DNA of 64,000 nt. It comes from OLB9 sp041392785 (lineage in GTDB: Bacteria > Bacteroidota > Bacteroidia > Chitinophagales > Saprospiraceae). Position numbers and translations under genes: made by a program. This document shows, piece by piece, positions 8,324 to 17,077 of this stretch (position 1 is its first letter; every line of letters begins with the position of its first letter). A model generated the notes under the pieces. It searched no databases, was not told the origin of the DNA, and worked only from the letters and a program-made list of their open reading frames with translations. The stretch is taken from NCBI GenBank assembly GCA_041392785.1, contig JAWKLK010000007.1, forward strand, positions 124,001 through 188,000. Direction: 5' to 3'.

Positions 8324-9400
8324 TCACCATCCCACATTAAAAAAGCTTTTAGGAAGCCATCTATAGCGCCATCCAGTACCAAATCTGGATTTCTAGTTTC
8401 AAAACCTGTTCGGTGGTCTTTTACCCTACGATCATCTAAAACATATGACCTAATTTGGGAGCCCCATTCGTTTTTCATTTTGGTGGCTTCTATTTTATCC
8501 CTTTCAGCTCGTTGTTTCTCTATTTCTATTTCATAAAGTCTAGATTTCAACATCTGAAGTGCTTTGTCTCTATTTGCATGCTGAGACCGTGCTTCTTGGC
8601 AGGCTATGGCAATGCCTGTAGGTAAGTGCTTGACTCTTACGGCTGTTTCGACTTTATTGACATTTTGTCCTCCGGCACCTTGGGCTCTAAATGTATCCCA
8701 TTCTAAGTCTGCGGGGTTGATATCTATTTCTATCGTATCATCAATCAATGGGTGAACAAAGACTGATGCAAAGGATGTCATTCTCTTTCCTTGGGCGTTA
8801 AACGGACTTACTCTCACCAATCTGTGAACCCCATTTTCACCTTTTAACATGCCAAATGCATATTCTCCTTCTATCTCTAAAGAAATAGATTTGATTCCAG
8901 CCACGTCACCATCAATTCGATCTAACTCTATCGCTTTATATCCATTTTTTTCCGCCCACATAATGAACATTCGATGCAACATAGATGCCCAGTCACATGC
9001 TTCAGTTCCTCCTGCACCTGCATTAATTTCTAGGGTGCAATTTAGTGCATCTTCGGGTTGGTCCAAGGTAGTCCTGAATTCGATTTCATCAATTTGTAGC
9101 AGTAAATCTTGATACTTTTGGTCAATCTCTGCCTCAGATCCTTCGCCTTCTTTTAGGAATTCCAGTAAAATTTCTAGATCATCGGCTTTCATTTCCATTC
9201 CATTATAGACTTCAAGCCATTTCTTATTGTCCTTCAGAACTTTTAGTGTTTGTTCTGCTTTCTCAGGATCATTCCAAAATTTAGGATCCAGTGTTAGTTG
9301 TTCCTTATCTTCTATTTCGAGTGTGCGTCTATCGATGTCAAAGATACCTCCTTATCGATGTCAATCGCACTTTAATATCAGCTAACTGATCAAAAGTCAT
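8314..9400 (-). CDS. prfB: Peptide chain release factor 2 with programmed +1 frameshift
   Basis: RF2 ends translation at UGA and UAA. The main frame alone gives only 294 residues from an internal ATG, but the true gene starts at the ATG at 9400. It reads 20 codons to an in-frame TGA at 9338-9340, then shifts +1 at CTT-TGA-C to give about 361 residues, close to the 365 of E. coli. The joined sequence reads ...RRYL-DIDRRTLE. The codon-recognition tripeptide SPF (in VRVSPFNAQG) identifies RF2 rather than RF1, and the peptidyl-tRNA hydrolysis motif GGQ sits in GAGGQNVNK. The frameshift makes its own synthesis depend on the RF2 level. A terminator separates it from the FKBP gene upstream. Confidence 0.95.
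9337..9352 (-). promoter_or_regulatory. prfB programmed frameshift site
   Basis: Read on the minus strand, the site has an internal Shine-Dalgarno AGGAGG (9352-9347), a three-base spacer TAT, the slippery codon CTT (9343-9341), the stop TGA (9340-9338) and a following C. This is the classic RF2 autoregulation cassette. The AGGAGG is notable because true Shine-Dalgarno sequences are almost absent elsewhere in the window. Confidence 0.92.
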
Positions 9401-9422
9401 TGCCCTGCATGTTTAGATTGTG

Positions 9423-9460
9423 AAAAAAAAAGCAGTACCAAGGATGATCCCCAATACTGC
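9423..9460 (-). terminator. Intrinsic terminator after the FKBP gene
   Basis: On the minus strand a GCAGTA...TACTGC stem with further internal pairing is followed by nine T. It lies 20 bases past the FKBP stop and ahead of prfB, so it should insulate prfB from the upstream gene. Confidence 0.7.
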
Positions 9461-9480
9461 CATTTTATATTTATTTAAAT

Positions 9481-10374
9481 TTATTGTACTTCTTCTACCT
9501 CAATATAAAAAACCAAATCAGATTTGCCAGGAATCATTGGTGGCTGACCTACTTCGCCATAAGCAAGACTGTCAGGAATGAATAGCATAGCTTTACTGCC
9601 TTTCAAAAGATGCTTTAGACCTTCGTCCCATCCTTTTATAACTTGGCCTGTACCAACGGTAAATGTGAATGGCATGCCTCGGTTGAATGAGTTGTCAAAC
9701 ATGGTTCCATCCTTCAATGTTCCATAATACTGCACAGAAACTGAATTACCATCTTTGATAGGATCACCACTACCTGTTTCCATAATGTGATATTTAATTC
9801 CTTTTTCTGTTGCTTTCAGATCCAAGGTGTTAGCAGCAAAGGCATCTAGATTCTTCTTAACCAACGATTCAATCTCAGGCAATCTTTTTTGGCTTTCTTC
9901 GGCTTTAGCTTTCATTTCAGCCTGCATGTCATCCATATACTTTGTGTACCCTGCTTCATCTCTGATATCTTTCACCGCAAAATCATACACAATATGTTTC
10001 ATGCTTGCTAAATTTGGGGGTAAATTTGGAATAGAATCTACCGGCATGGTCAAAGAGTAAGTATCGCCAACTTTTGATTTTGCAAGAATTTCTTCAAATG
10101 GATTGGCATTTTTTGATGTGTTTACTTCAGAAGGAATTTTCACTATTGGCATCTGCGGACCTTCTGCCATTTCTTGGATAACTTTTCCATCATCACCAGA
10201 AATTTTTAAAGTAAAGAATACATAGTCATTAGGTTTAGCTTGTGTACCAGAACCTTCAGCGAGCTTTGTATAGGATAAACCACCAGAAGTTTTCAGTTCT
10301 TTTGCACCTTGTTGTTTACAAGAAAAGAAAGTTAACACAGCGAGTGTTATGAGAAGTACTGATTTTAGTTGCAT
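9481..10374 (-). CDS. FKBP-type peptidyl-prolyl isomerase lipoprotein
   Basis: A 297-residue lipoprotein: the signal peptide ends in the lipobox TFFSC, so the mature protein is anchored by its first cysteine. A degenerate FKBP-like region (about 35-135, NDYVFFTLKISGDDGKVI) is followed by a charged helix (about 140-190) and a well-preserved C-terminal FKBP domain (about 195-297). The C-terminal domain has SVQYYGTLKDGTMFDNSF, GQVIKGWDEGL and IPDSLAYGE. The layout resembles Mip/FkpA folding factors of the periplasm, though the helix is central here. The role is inferred to be folding of exported proteins. It is followed by its own terminator and preceded by nrnA. Confidence 0.88.
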   Translation of the reverse strand: MQLKSVLLITLAVLTFFSCKQQGAKELKTSGGLSYTKLAEGSGTQAKPNDYVFFTLKISGDDGKVIQEMAEGPQMPIVKIPSEVNTSKNANPFEEILAKSKVGDTYSLTMPVDSIPNLPPNLASMKHIVYDFAVKDIRDEAGYTKYMDDMQAEMKAKAEESQKRLPEIESLVKKNLDAFAANTLDLKATEKGIKYHIMETGSGDPIKDGNSVSVQYYGTLKDGTMFDNSFNRGMPFTFTVGTGQVIKGWDEGLKHLLKGSKAMLFIPDSLAYGEVGQPPMIPGKSDLVFYIEVEEVQ

Positions 10375-10401
10375 TTTAGAATAAATTGTTTATAAAATAG
10401 A

Positions 10402-11415
10402 TTAATTTAAACGAATTAATGGAGGAATGACTTTTTTAACCTTATGTATCACATCTGTAAGGCTAGCATACACTCCACCGCCTGATGCGTTTTTATGACC
10501 TCCGCCATTGAAGTATTTTGAAGCAATTTCTTGGACGGATATATCCCCTTTACTTCTTAGAGAAAGTTTTATGATGGATGGTTGCTCAAGTACCAAAACA
10601 CCTACTTTTATATTATCAAGTAACAAAAGGTAATTTACGATCCCTTCAGTATCACCACGTTGGATATTGAAATCGATATAATCTTGTTTGGTCAGCCACA
10701 TTACTCCCAAGCCAGAATCTTCTACAATTTCCATCCTATTAGCTAGGCAATGTCCCAATAAGCGAAGATGTTTTTCTTTCTGGGAATTAAAAATTTTATT
10801 CGCTAATTCATAATCATCTACTCCTGAAAGTTTCAATTGTGATGCTACATGATAGGTATAGGGTGATGTACCGTATCTAAATGATCCTGTATCTGTGATC
10901 AGACCTGTGAAAATGCATTCACCTATTTGAGGATTGATCTTATAACCATAACCCATCTCAGTAATTACGCGAAATACCAATTCGCAAGTGCTAGACGCAT
11001 TTGGATCAGATATTGTGATATCGGTAAAAGGTTCAGGATCTAAATGATGGTCGATCATCACCTTGGTGGCCTGACTAAATTGTACAAATTCACCAAGCTT
11101 GTCTACTCGATCCAATGCATTAAAATCCAATGAAAAAATAAGCTCTGACTTCTCAATTTTTTCTTTACAAGCTTGAGGATCCAAATCATAAATCAATGAT
11201 CTAAACACTCCAGGTAAAAATTCAAAATTTGCAGGGTATTCACTTGGAAATACCACATGTACCCTATGACCAAAAGTCTCTAAAAACTGTCTCATAGCCA
11301 TGCTAGAACCAATAGCGTCACCGTCGGGATTTCGATGCGAGAGAATTACTACTTCCTTGGGAATAGATAGGGAATGCTTAAGCTTCAGGATTTCCTCATT
11401 CATATCAGGGCGCAA
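10402..11415 (-). CDS. nrnA: DHH-family bifunctional oligoribonuclease/pAp phosphatase NrnA
   Basis: A 337-residue DHH/DHHA1 phosphoesterase. NrnA degrades 2-5-mer RNA to mononucleotides and dephosphorylates 3'-phosphoadenosine 5'-phosphate. The motif HRNPDGDAIGS (first metal ligands), the DHH motif in MIDHHLDPEPF, and the DHHA1 glycine-rich motif YFNGGGHKNASGG are all present in order. The length fits NrnA (about 310-340). An ATG 12 bases further in (11403) is an equally good start. The gene is divergent from ndk with a 72-base gap to the ndk promoter and lies just upstream of the FKBP gene on the same strand. Confidence 0.9.
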   Translation of the reverse strand: MRPDMNEEILKLKHSLSIPKEVVILSHRNPDGDAIGSSMAMRQFLETFGHRVHVVFPSEYPANFEFLPGVFRSLIYDLDPQACKEKIEKSELIFSLDFNALDRVDKLGEFVQFSQATKVMIDHHLDPEPFTDITISDPNASSTCELVFRVITEMGYGYKINPQIGECIFTGLITDTGSFRYGTSPYTYHVASQLKLSGVDDYELANKIFNSQKEKHLRLLGHCLANRMEIVEDSGLGVMWLTKQDYIDFNIQRGDTEGIVNYLLLLDNIKVGVLVLEQPSIIKLSLRSKGDISVQEIASKYFNGGGHKNASGGGVYASLTDVIHKVKKVIPPLIRLN

Positions 11416-11482
11416 AATTGATTAAATATTCTGAATCTGCAAAATTTATTTTTTCTTTACCCATGAAATATTTTCAATTCTG

Positions 11483-11490
11483 TACCTTTG
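11483..11490 (+). promoter_or_regulatory. -7 box TACCTTTG for ndk
   Basis: A full TAnnTTTG match. A start site near 11496 excludes the frame's earlier possible start at 11488 and supports the ATG at 11530. Confidence 0.5.
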
Positions 11491-11529
11491 TGCACTTTTT
11501 TAATAAAATTTGCAAATATTATTACATTT

Positions 11530-11952
11530 ATGTCAGGAAATAGAACATTTACCATGATCAAACCAGATGCTGTGAGCGATGGGCATATTGGTTCCATTTT
11601 ACAGCGTATCAATGCTGCAGGATTTAAAATTGTAGCTATGAAATTTACAAAATTATCTGAAGAGAAGGCAGGTGAATTTTATGCTATTCATAAAGCACGC
11701 CCTTTCTATGGAGAGCTGGTTTCATTTATGTCATCAGGCCCAATAGTGGCTGCGGTTTTGGAAAAAGAAGATGCAGTACAAAGTTTTAGAACTTTGATTG
11801 GAGCCACCAACCCAGCAGAGGCATTACCTGGCACTATTCGTGCCGATTTCGCTAGAAATATTGGTGAGAATGCAATTCACGGATCGGATAGCGACGAAAA
11901 TGCAGCAATAGAGTCTGCTTTCCATTTTGCAGGAACAGAACTTTTTTCCTAA
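11530..11952 (+). CDS. ndk: Nucleoside-diphosphate kinase
   Basis: A 140-residue enzyme that equalises nucleoside triphosphate pools by ping-pong phosphotransfer. The start MSGNRTF is chosen because it matches the family start and lies downstream of the promoter. The phosphate-carrying histidine is H117 in the NAIHGSDS motif, and F-MIKPDAV at the N-terminus and TNPAEALPGTIRADFA are both standard. The length (140) is right for the tetramer/hexamer-forming bacterial enzyme. It is a single-gene unit closed by a terminator. Confidence 0.96.
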   Translation: MSGNRTFTMIKPDAVSDGHIGSILQRINAAGFKIVAMKFTKLSEEKAGEFYAIHKARPFYGELVSFMSSGPIVAAVLEKEDAVQSFRTLIGATNPAEALPGTIRADFARNIGENAIHGSDSDENAAIESAFHFAGTELFS

Positions 11953-11974
11953 AAGCCAAATTTATTGACTTTAT

Positions 11975-12008
11975 AAAAAGCTTCATCAAGAAATTGTTGG
12001 AGCTTTTT
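11975..12008. terminator. Bidirectional terminator between ndk and the MbnP-like gene
   Basis: An AAAAAGCT...AGCTTTTT stem with a partly paired middle lies between two converging genes. A and T runs on both sides let it work in both directions. It slightly overlaps the stop region of the minus-strand gene. Confidence 0.6.
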
Positions 12009-12762
12009 ATTTTATGGCGATCTCCAAATTTTTTACAAGTTCTTCTATATATGGTTGCTGATTCAGTGAGTGCAATTGTGGATTCTCGTAGATGTCATAA
12101 ATCTTATCATCGCCAAAAAAACGATTGAGGTCAATGTTAATAGTTATAGTTGTTGTTTTTCCATCAGAAATTTCAAAATTTTTATCAAGAGAAATCGGTA
12201 ATAATGCAAAATTACCTCCCAAATGCAGGGCAATTGGAATGGAGTTATTTGGATCGTTTTGATCTGCTATTAGCCCTTCACATTTGAAGAAAATGTAACT
12301 CTTCCATGATGTCCAATATTCTGCATTGCTACTGAGTACATGACCTGACTCAAAGTCCACTGGTGATTTACTATTCAGACTGGATGGTAAGCCAATATCA
12401 AACGAAATACTATTGTACATTCCAGAAGGAATATTTTCAATTTCTAAAATTTGTCCTTTCCCTTCTACTGGATCAATGTAAGCATTGGTAAGATTAATAT
12501 AATCGACATCTTGAATTTGAGTATTTTTTTCTGCATCCGTGATGTTCATTTGATGCAAGAAAAAGGAAAGTCTTGAAAACTGAAATTCAACTTGTGGACT
12601 AGGATAAATATAACTTTCGTACATTTTCATTGGCTGACTTCCATATGTTAATGTGAAGTTTATAGCTAGGGTTCCGCCATCCTTATCATCTTCTGGGCCA
12701 CATCCAGATAGCATGAAACTTGTACTTATTAGTATAACCCATATTAATATTTTCATAAGCAT
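12007..12762 (-). CDS. MbnP-like lipoprotein
   Basis: A 251-residue lipoprotein (lipobox MLSGC; an ATG two codons in is also possible). The mature part matches the MbnP-like family pattern: FSRLSFFLHQMNITDA near residue 60, ISFDIGLPSSLN near 135, W-SWKSYIFFKCEG near 165 and LHLGGN after it. Members are outer-surface or periplasmic copper-binding proteins that work with a di-haem peroxidase; in the methanotroph MbnH-MbnP pair the peroxidase converts a tryptophan of MbnP to kynurenine. Such a peroxidase gene is next door, divergently transcribed, at 12991, which strengthens the call. Metal and function in this organism are inferred. Confidence 0.75.
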   Translation of the reverse strand: MLMKILIWVILISTSFMLSGCGPEDDKDGGTLAINFTLTYGSQPMKMYESYIYPSPQVEFQFSRLSFFLHQMNITDAEKNTQIQDVDYINLTNAYIDPVEGKGQILEIENIPSGMYNSISFDIGLPSSLNSKSPVDFESGHVLSSNAEYWTSWKSYIFFKCEGLIADQNDPNNSIPIALHLGGNFALLPISLDKNFEISDGKTTTITINIDLNRFFGDDKIYDIYENPQLHSLNQQPYIEELVKNLEIAIK

Positions 12763-12990
12763 ATATTTAAATAAGAAACAGTAGTAATTTTGTAAAGTTT
12801 AGAATGAAAACACCATAAAGTGTAGTATTTCTTAACATGATTTAAAAATTTTTAGGAAGCTGAAAGAAAATTTAAAATTTCTAAGCATTTGAAATTGCTA
12901 TATCTTAATATATATTAAAATTATATTTAATATTTGGCATAGTATTTGTTCTACACATTATGATATTTTTTAATTTGTTATAATTTGTTT
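12763..12990. promoter_or_regulatory. Divergent intergenic region of the MbnP/peroxidase pair
   Basis: This 228-base, very A+T-rich region must hold both promoters of the pair. I see no full TAnnTTTG box and only short imperfect repeats, such as ACAC-N6-GTGT near 12812. No RNA gene is evident. Confidence 0.35.
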
Positions 12991-14336
12991 ATGAACAAGT
13001 ATTTATACATATTGGCTATTTCGTGTGTGTATCTCACATCATGTCAATCGGACACACAAATTTCACAAGATCAGAAAAACATTGATGAGACTTTATTTAA
13101 TGTCTTGAAATCCGTATCTCCAACAGGAAGTACGAGTTACTTTGAATTTCCAGAGTCTCACGACTTTAGTCGAATTCCTCATGACCCCAGAAACCCAATT
13201 ACCAAAGAAAAAGTAACATTAGGAGCTTTTTTGTTTCATGAAACTGCGATTGCTCTAAACGCAAAGGAGCCTTCAGAAATGGGAAAATTCTCATGCGCAT
13301 CTTGTCACCACGTTGATGCCGGATTTCAAGCAGGTACATTTCAAGGTATAGGTGAAGGAGGTGCAGGATTTGGGACCAGAGGTGAAGGAAGGTCTCCGCA
13401 TAGTCCAGACGAAACTATAGATGTTCAACCAGTCAGATCACCTTCAGCAATGAACGGTGCCTATCAAACAAATCAATTGTGGAATGGACAATTTGGTGCT
13501 ACGCATTTGAACCAAGGAACGGATCATTTATGGACTTCTGGTACACCAATAGAGACGAATAAACTTGGGTATGAAGGTCTGGAAACCCAAGCGATTGCGG
13601 GCCTGACAGTACATAGATTAAAAATTGATGATGTCATATCTGATTTATCTTATTATAAAGATTTATTTGACGATGCATTCTTTGATATCCCTGAAGCTAT
13701 CCGATATACGAGAGAGTATGCTGGATTGGCCATAGCTGCCTACGAGAGAACCTTACTTGCAAATAAAGCACCTTTTCAATTATTTTTAAAAGGCAAAACT
13801 GCTGCAATGACGGATGAAGAAAAGCAAGGTGCAATTCTTTTTTTCTCAAAAGCAAATTGTTATCAATGCCATACTGGTCCCGCACTCAATAGTATGCAAT
13901 TTAATGCTATTGGGATGGGAGATCTATATGAGTGTCCAGAACCAACCATAAATATAAAAGCTAATGATCCAGCTCACTTGGGTAGAGGTAGTTTCACAAA
14001 AAATCCTGCGGATAACTTCAAATTTAAAGTGCCACAATTATATAACCTTTTAGATTCTCCCTTTTATGGACATGGATCAAGTTTCAGAAGTTTAAAAGCA
14101 GTATTGGAATATAAAAATAAAGCAATACCTAAAATGGTAAAGTACAAACTAGTCAGTTGGATGAACGTTTTGTTCCTTTGAATTTGACTAATGAAGAGAT
14201 CAATAGTATTGAAAAATTTATTTCACGAGCTCTGTACGATCCAGAATTAAGAAGATATGTACCAACAAAACTACCTTCGGGCCAATGCTTTCCGAACAAT
14301 GATGTACAATCAAAGATTGATATGGATTGTTTTTAA
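12991..14336 (+). CDS. Di-haem cytochrome c peroxidase (MauG/MbnH-like), frameshifted near the C-terminus
   Basis: A lipoprotein (lipobox LTSC) with two haem c sites: C102-A-S-C105-H106 and C290-Y-Q-C293-H294, as in bacterial di-haem peroxidases. The frame from ATG 12991 stops early at 14181. After base 14130 the next frame carries the conserved family tail (NGKVQTSQLDERFVPLNLT ... LYDPELRRYV) to a stop at 14334-14336. Restoring one base between CCT and AAAA (14130/14131) gives about 448 residues, so one base has been lost in the genome or the assembly. The reading up to there is well conserved, so the damage looks recent or artefactual. Its divergent neighbour is the MbnP-like lipoprotein, its likely substrate or partner. 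A terminator follows. Confidence 0.85.
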
Positions 14337-14346
14337 AGTTACAAAG

Positions 14347-14387
14347 TAAGAAAGTGACTCTCTCAAAAGGGAGACGCTTTCTTATTT
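14347..14387 (+). terminator. Terminator after the peroxidase gene
   Basis: A TAAGAAAG...CTTTCTTA stem with an inner CTCTC/GGGAG pairing lies 10 bases after the frameshift-corrected stop. This supports 14336, not 14181, as the original end of the gene. Confidence 0.65.
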
Positions 14388-14439
14388 AAAATCATAAAAC
14401 ACTATGAATGCTTTTACCTCAAGATTGTAAGTGCTGAAA

Positions 14440-14868
14440 CTACTCTTTGAAAATGGGTTGGATCAATTCGCAACGCATTTCAGCTTCAACTACAATGGGT
14501 TCGGTGTTTGCAACAATATCTATGATTTTTCTAATAGGTCCCAATTTCTGTCCTCTAGTATCAAAGGAAACTGTTATGACATCGCCTTCATTGGGTAGAA
14601 TTGGTGTTCTAGGCCACTCAATTTCAATGCACTTGCATGCGGATACCACTTCAATGATTAACTCCTTATTTCCAGTGTTTTTAAATGACATGTCAAATGT
14701 AGCTACTACCCCTGAATCTATTTTTCCAAGCTCAAAATCTGGCTGGTCAAAGGTTAAAATTGGCAAACTATCGCGATTTACTGGTATTTCATTTTTTTGA
14801 CAAAACGCTGTATTTTGAATAAACAAAATCAATTGAAAATGAAAAACCAATCTTAAAACTGATACCAT
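14440..14868 (-). CDS. DUF1573 domain protein
   Basis: About 142 residues from the ATG at 14868, chosen because it opens directly into a signal peptide (MVSVLRLVFHFQLILFI...FC); upstream ATGs in frame would put the hydrophobic segment too far inside. The mature part is one DUF1573 domain: F-LGKIDSGVVATFDMSFKN then VVSACKCIEIEWP and a final FDTRGQKLG repeat-like strand. DUF1573 is an Ig-like beta-sandwich common in exported Bacteroidota proteins, with a conserved cysteine pair (here C-K-C). The molecular role is unknown. It is divergent from metK. Confidence 0.8.
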   Translation of the reverse strand: MVSVLRLVFHFQLILFIQNTAFCQKNEIPVNRDSLPILTFDQPDFELGKIDSGVVATFDMSFKNTGNKELIIEVVSACKCIEIEWPRTPILPNEGDVITVSFDTRGQKLGPIRKIIDIVANTEPIVVEAEMRCELIQPIFKE

Positions 14869-15004
14869 ATTAAATAAATTTTTCTGCTTAATAACTAGAA
14901 TATTGGTCATAAAGTTCCCATTTATATCACGTGAAAATCTTAATAATATGCAAAATATTGACAATTTGACGGTAGAAATGATGTCATAATGCATTTAATT
15001 ATAA

Positions 15005-15012
15005 TATCTTTG
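15005..15012 (+). promoter_or_regulatory. -7 box TATCTTTG for metK
   Basis: A full TAnnTTTG match 38 bases before the metK start. The leader is only about 30 bases, too short for a SAM riboswitch, and none is seen. Confidence 0.5.
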
Positions 15013-15049
15013 CAATTCAATATTTACAGACTAATTTAATATCATAATA

Positions 15050-16303
15050 ATGCCGTATTTATTCACATCAGAATCAGTATCAGAAGGACATCCAGATAAA
15101 ATAGCTGATCAGATTTCAGATGCCTTAGTGGATCATTTTCTTGCATTTGATCCTCAATCAAAAATTGCATGTGAGACATTAGTTACCACAGGACAAGTTG
15201 TTCTTGCAGGTGAGGTAAAGTCAAAAACATATCTAGATGTTCAGCAAATAGCAAGAGACGTCATAAAGAAAATAGGGTATACCAAGTCAGAGTACATGTT
15301 TGAAGCACATTCTTGTGGTGTTTTATCTGCTATCCACGAACAATCACCTGATATAAATCAAGGAGTAGAAAGGGAGAAGAAGGAGGATCAAGGAGCAGGT
15401 GACCAAGGAATGATGTTTGGCTATGCATCCAATGAAACAGATAATTACATGCCATTAGCTTTAGATTTATCTCATAAGCTTTTGCAAACATTGTCCGAAA
15501 TCAGAAAAGCTGGTAAGAAGATGACATATTTGCGTCCTGATGCAAAGTCTCAAGTTACCATAGAATACTCAGACGACAATAAACCAATACGCATCGACAG
15601 CATAGTAGTATCTACACAACACGATGATTTTGATTCTGACGAGAAAATGCTAGCTCAGATAAGAAAAGATATTATCGATATTGTGATACCTATGGTGATA
15701 AAATCTTTGAAGAAAGATCTACAAAAACTATTCAATGCAGATATTACATATCATATCAATCCAACTGGAAAATTTGTGATTGGTGGGCCGCATGGTGATA
15801 CTGGATTGACAGGAAGAAAAATTATTGTAGATACTTATGGAGGAAAAGGTGCTCATGGTGGTGGTGCATTTTCTGGTAAGGATCCAAGTAAAGTAGACAG
15901 ATCAGCTGCGTATGCTACACGTCATATCGCTAAAAATTTAGTAGCTGCTGGAGTTTGTGATGAAGTGTTGGTGCAAGTATCCTACGCAATTGGTGTGGCA
16001 CAACCTACCAATATCTATATCAATACTTTTGGTACATCAAAAGTCAAAATGAAAGATAGCGAAATCGCTGGTAAAATAATGCAGCTTTTTGACATGAGAC
16101 CATATGCTATTGAAAAAAGATTAAAACTCAGGACTCCAATTTATTCAGATGCAGCAGCTTATGGACATATGGGTAGAAACCCTGAAGTGAAAAAATTGGC
16201 TTTTAGAGATGGTTCGGGAAATAAAAAGGAAATGGAAGTTGAGACATTTACCTGGGAGAAACTTGACTTTGTTGATAAGATAAAGAAAGCCTTTAAGCTA
16301 TAA
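15050..16303 (+). CDS. metK: S-adenosylmethionine synthetase
   Basis: A 417-residue enzyme that makes S-adenosylmethionine from methionine and ATP. The N-terminal SEGHPDKIADQISDA, the GAGDQGMMFGYA signature (methionine/ATP site) and the late GGPHGDTGLTGRKIIVDTYGG signature with the phosphate-binding P-loop are all intact. The length is slightly above E. coli (384), as in other Bacteroidota. It has its own promoter and no co-transcribed methionine-cycle gene. Its stop codon overlaps an ATG of a tiny frame (16303-16371) that I do not count as a gene. Confidence 0.97.
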   Translation: MPYLFTSESVSEGHPDKIADQISDALVDHFLAFDPQSKIACETLVTTGQVVLAGEVKSKTYLDVQQIARDVIKKIGYTKSEYMFEAHSCGVLSAIHEQSPDINQGVEREKKEDQGAGDQGMMFGYASNETDNYMPLALDLSHKLLQTLSEIRKAGKKMTYLRPDAKSQVTIEYSDDNKPIRIDSIVVSTQHDDFDSDEKMLAQIRKDIIDIVIPMVIKSLKKDLQKLFNADITYHINPTGKFVIGGPHGDTGLTGRKIIVDTYGGKGAHGGGAFSGKDPSKVDRSAAYATRHIAKNLVAAGVCDEVLVQVSYAIGVAQPTNIYINTFGTSKVKMKDSEIAGKIMQLFDMRPYAIEKRLKLRTPIYSDAAAYGHMGRNPEVKKLAFRDGSGNKKEMEVETFTWEKLDFVDKIKKAFKL

Positions 16304-16574
16304 TGAACGTATTTATTGAATCTCGTTATTTTAAGTTTTTCAAGAATTTCATAAGAAGTTTAAGAAAATAGAAATCATTTTCTGTAAGTATTGGTTTTTT
16401 AAAACCTTTTTATTGGTCTTTATGCTATTGATGGCAGCTTTAATATTTTAAAGTAGAAAATGTGCTAACCTGAATTAATTCTTTCGAAACATTCATAGAA
16501 AATTTATTTCCAAAAGCAAAATTATGATTGAAAATAGCTTTTATTCAAGTATTTTTGCAATAAATCCATATATT
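16304..16574. other. Intergenic region with possible ORF debris
   Basis: No convincing gene, RNA or repeat. An ATG overlapping the metK stop opens a 22-codon frame (16303-16371, FIESRYFKFFKNFIRS), and a different frame near 16410-16450 encodes a hydrophobic stretch (FLLVFMLLMAALIF). Together they may be the remains of a small membrane protein gene. This is a weak inference. Confidence 0.3.
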
Positions 16575-17030
16575 ATGCAGCAAAATGGTAAAACAGTAAC
16601 AGAAATCCTGATCAATATTCCTCCTGACAGAGCAGTGCCTTTTAACAAGCTTCATGAAGTTATTCTTGAGAATTTACCATCAGGTTTTGAGGCAGCCATG
16701 AGTTATGGAGGTTTAGGTTATGTAGTTCCTCATTCACTTTATCCGGCTGGCTACCATTGTAAACCGAGCGAACCACTTCCTTTTGCCGCCATTGCTCTGC
16801 AAAAAAACTCTATCAATTTTTATCATATGGGAATTTATACTGATCCTAATTTATTGGAGTGGTTTGTAGAAGAGTATCCAAAACATTGTAAACAAAAATT
16901 GGATATGGGTAAGAGTTGTGTAAGATTCAAGAAAGTGGATGACATCCCATATGAACTCATTGGCCAATTGATGACAAAAATAAGTGTAGCAGAGTGGATT
17001 TCTATTTATGAGACTAAACTCAAGAAATAA
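16575..17030 (+). CDS. DUF1801 domain protein
   Basis: About 151 residues if the ATG at 16575 (MQQNGKTVTE) is used; the frame is open up to an ATG at 16524, but the extra residues do not look like family sequence. It is a small cytoplasmic alpha/beta protein of the DUF1801 (YdhG-like) fold. The features are the early AAMSYGGLGYVV strand, PFAAIALQKNSINFYHMG, and a late cluster MGKSCVRFKKVDDIP typical of the family (usually GKGTIRF). The family's function is unknown. The gene stands alone between metK and a small membrane protein gene. Confidence 0.65.
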   Translation: MQQNGKTVTEILINIPPDRAVPFNKLHEVILENLPSGFEAAMSYGGLGYVVPHSLYPAGYHCKPSEPLPFAAIALQKNSINFYHMGIYTDPNLLEWFVEEYPKHCKQKLDMGKSCVRFKKVDDIPYELIGQLMTKISVAEWISIYETKLKK

Positions 17031-17077
17031 CCAATAGTATCACTGATATTTATTTATATTAGCAAAAATATAATAAA

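Noticed and set aside
8314..9198. prfB as a 294-residue protein from an internal ATG
   Set aside because: The full gene runs through the frameshift site to ATG 9400; the short form lacks the N-terminal domain.
12985..12990. Earlier TTG start for the peroxidase
   Set aside because: The ATG two codons later (12991) is a better start and opens the signal peptide.
14440..14994. Long form of the DUF1573 gene from ATG 14994
   Set aside because: It would put 42 residues before the signal peptide; the ATG at 14868 fits export.
16303..16371. 22-codon frame overlapping the metK stop (FIESRYFKFFKNFIRS)
   Set aside because: Too short, has no clear continuation in the same frame, and is not supported by a start signal; noted only as possible debris.
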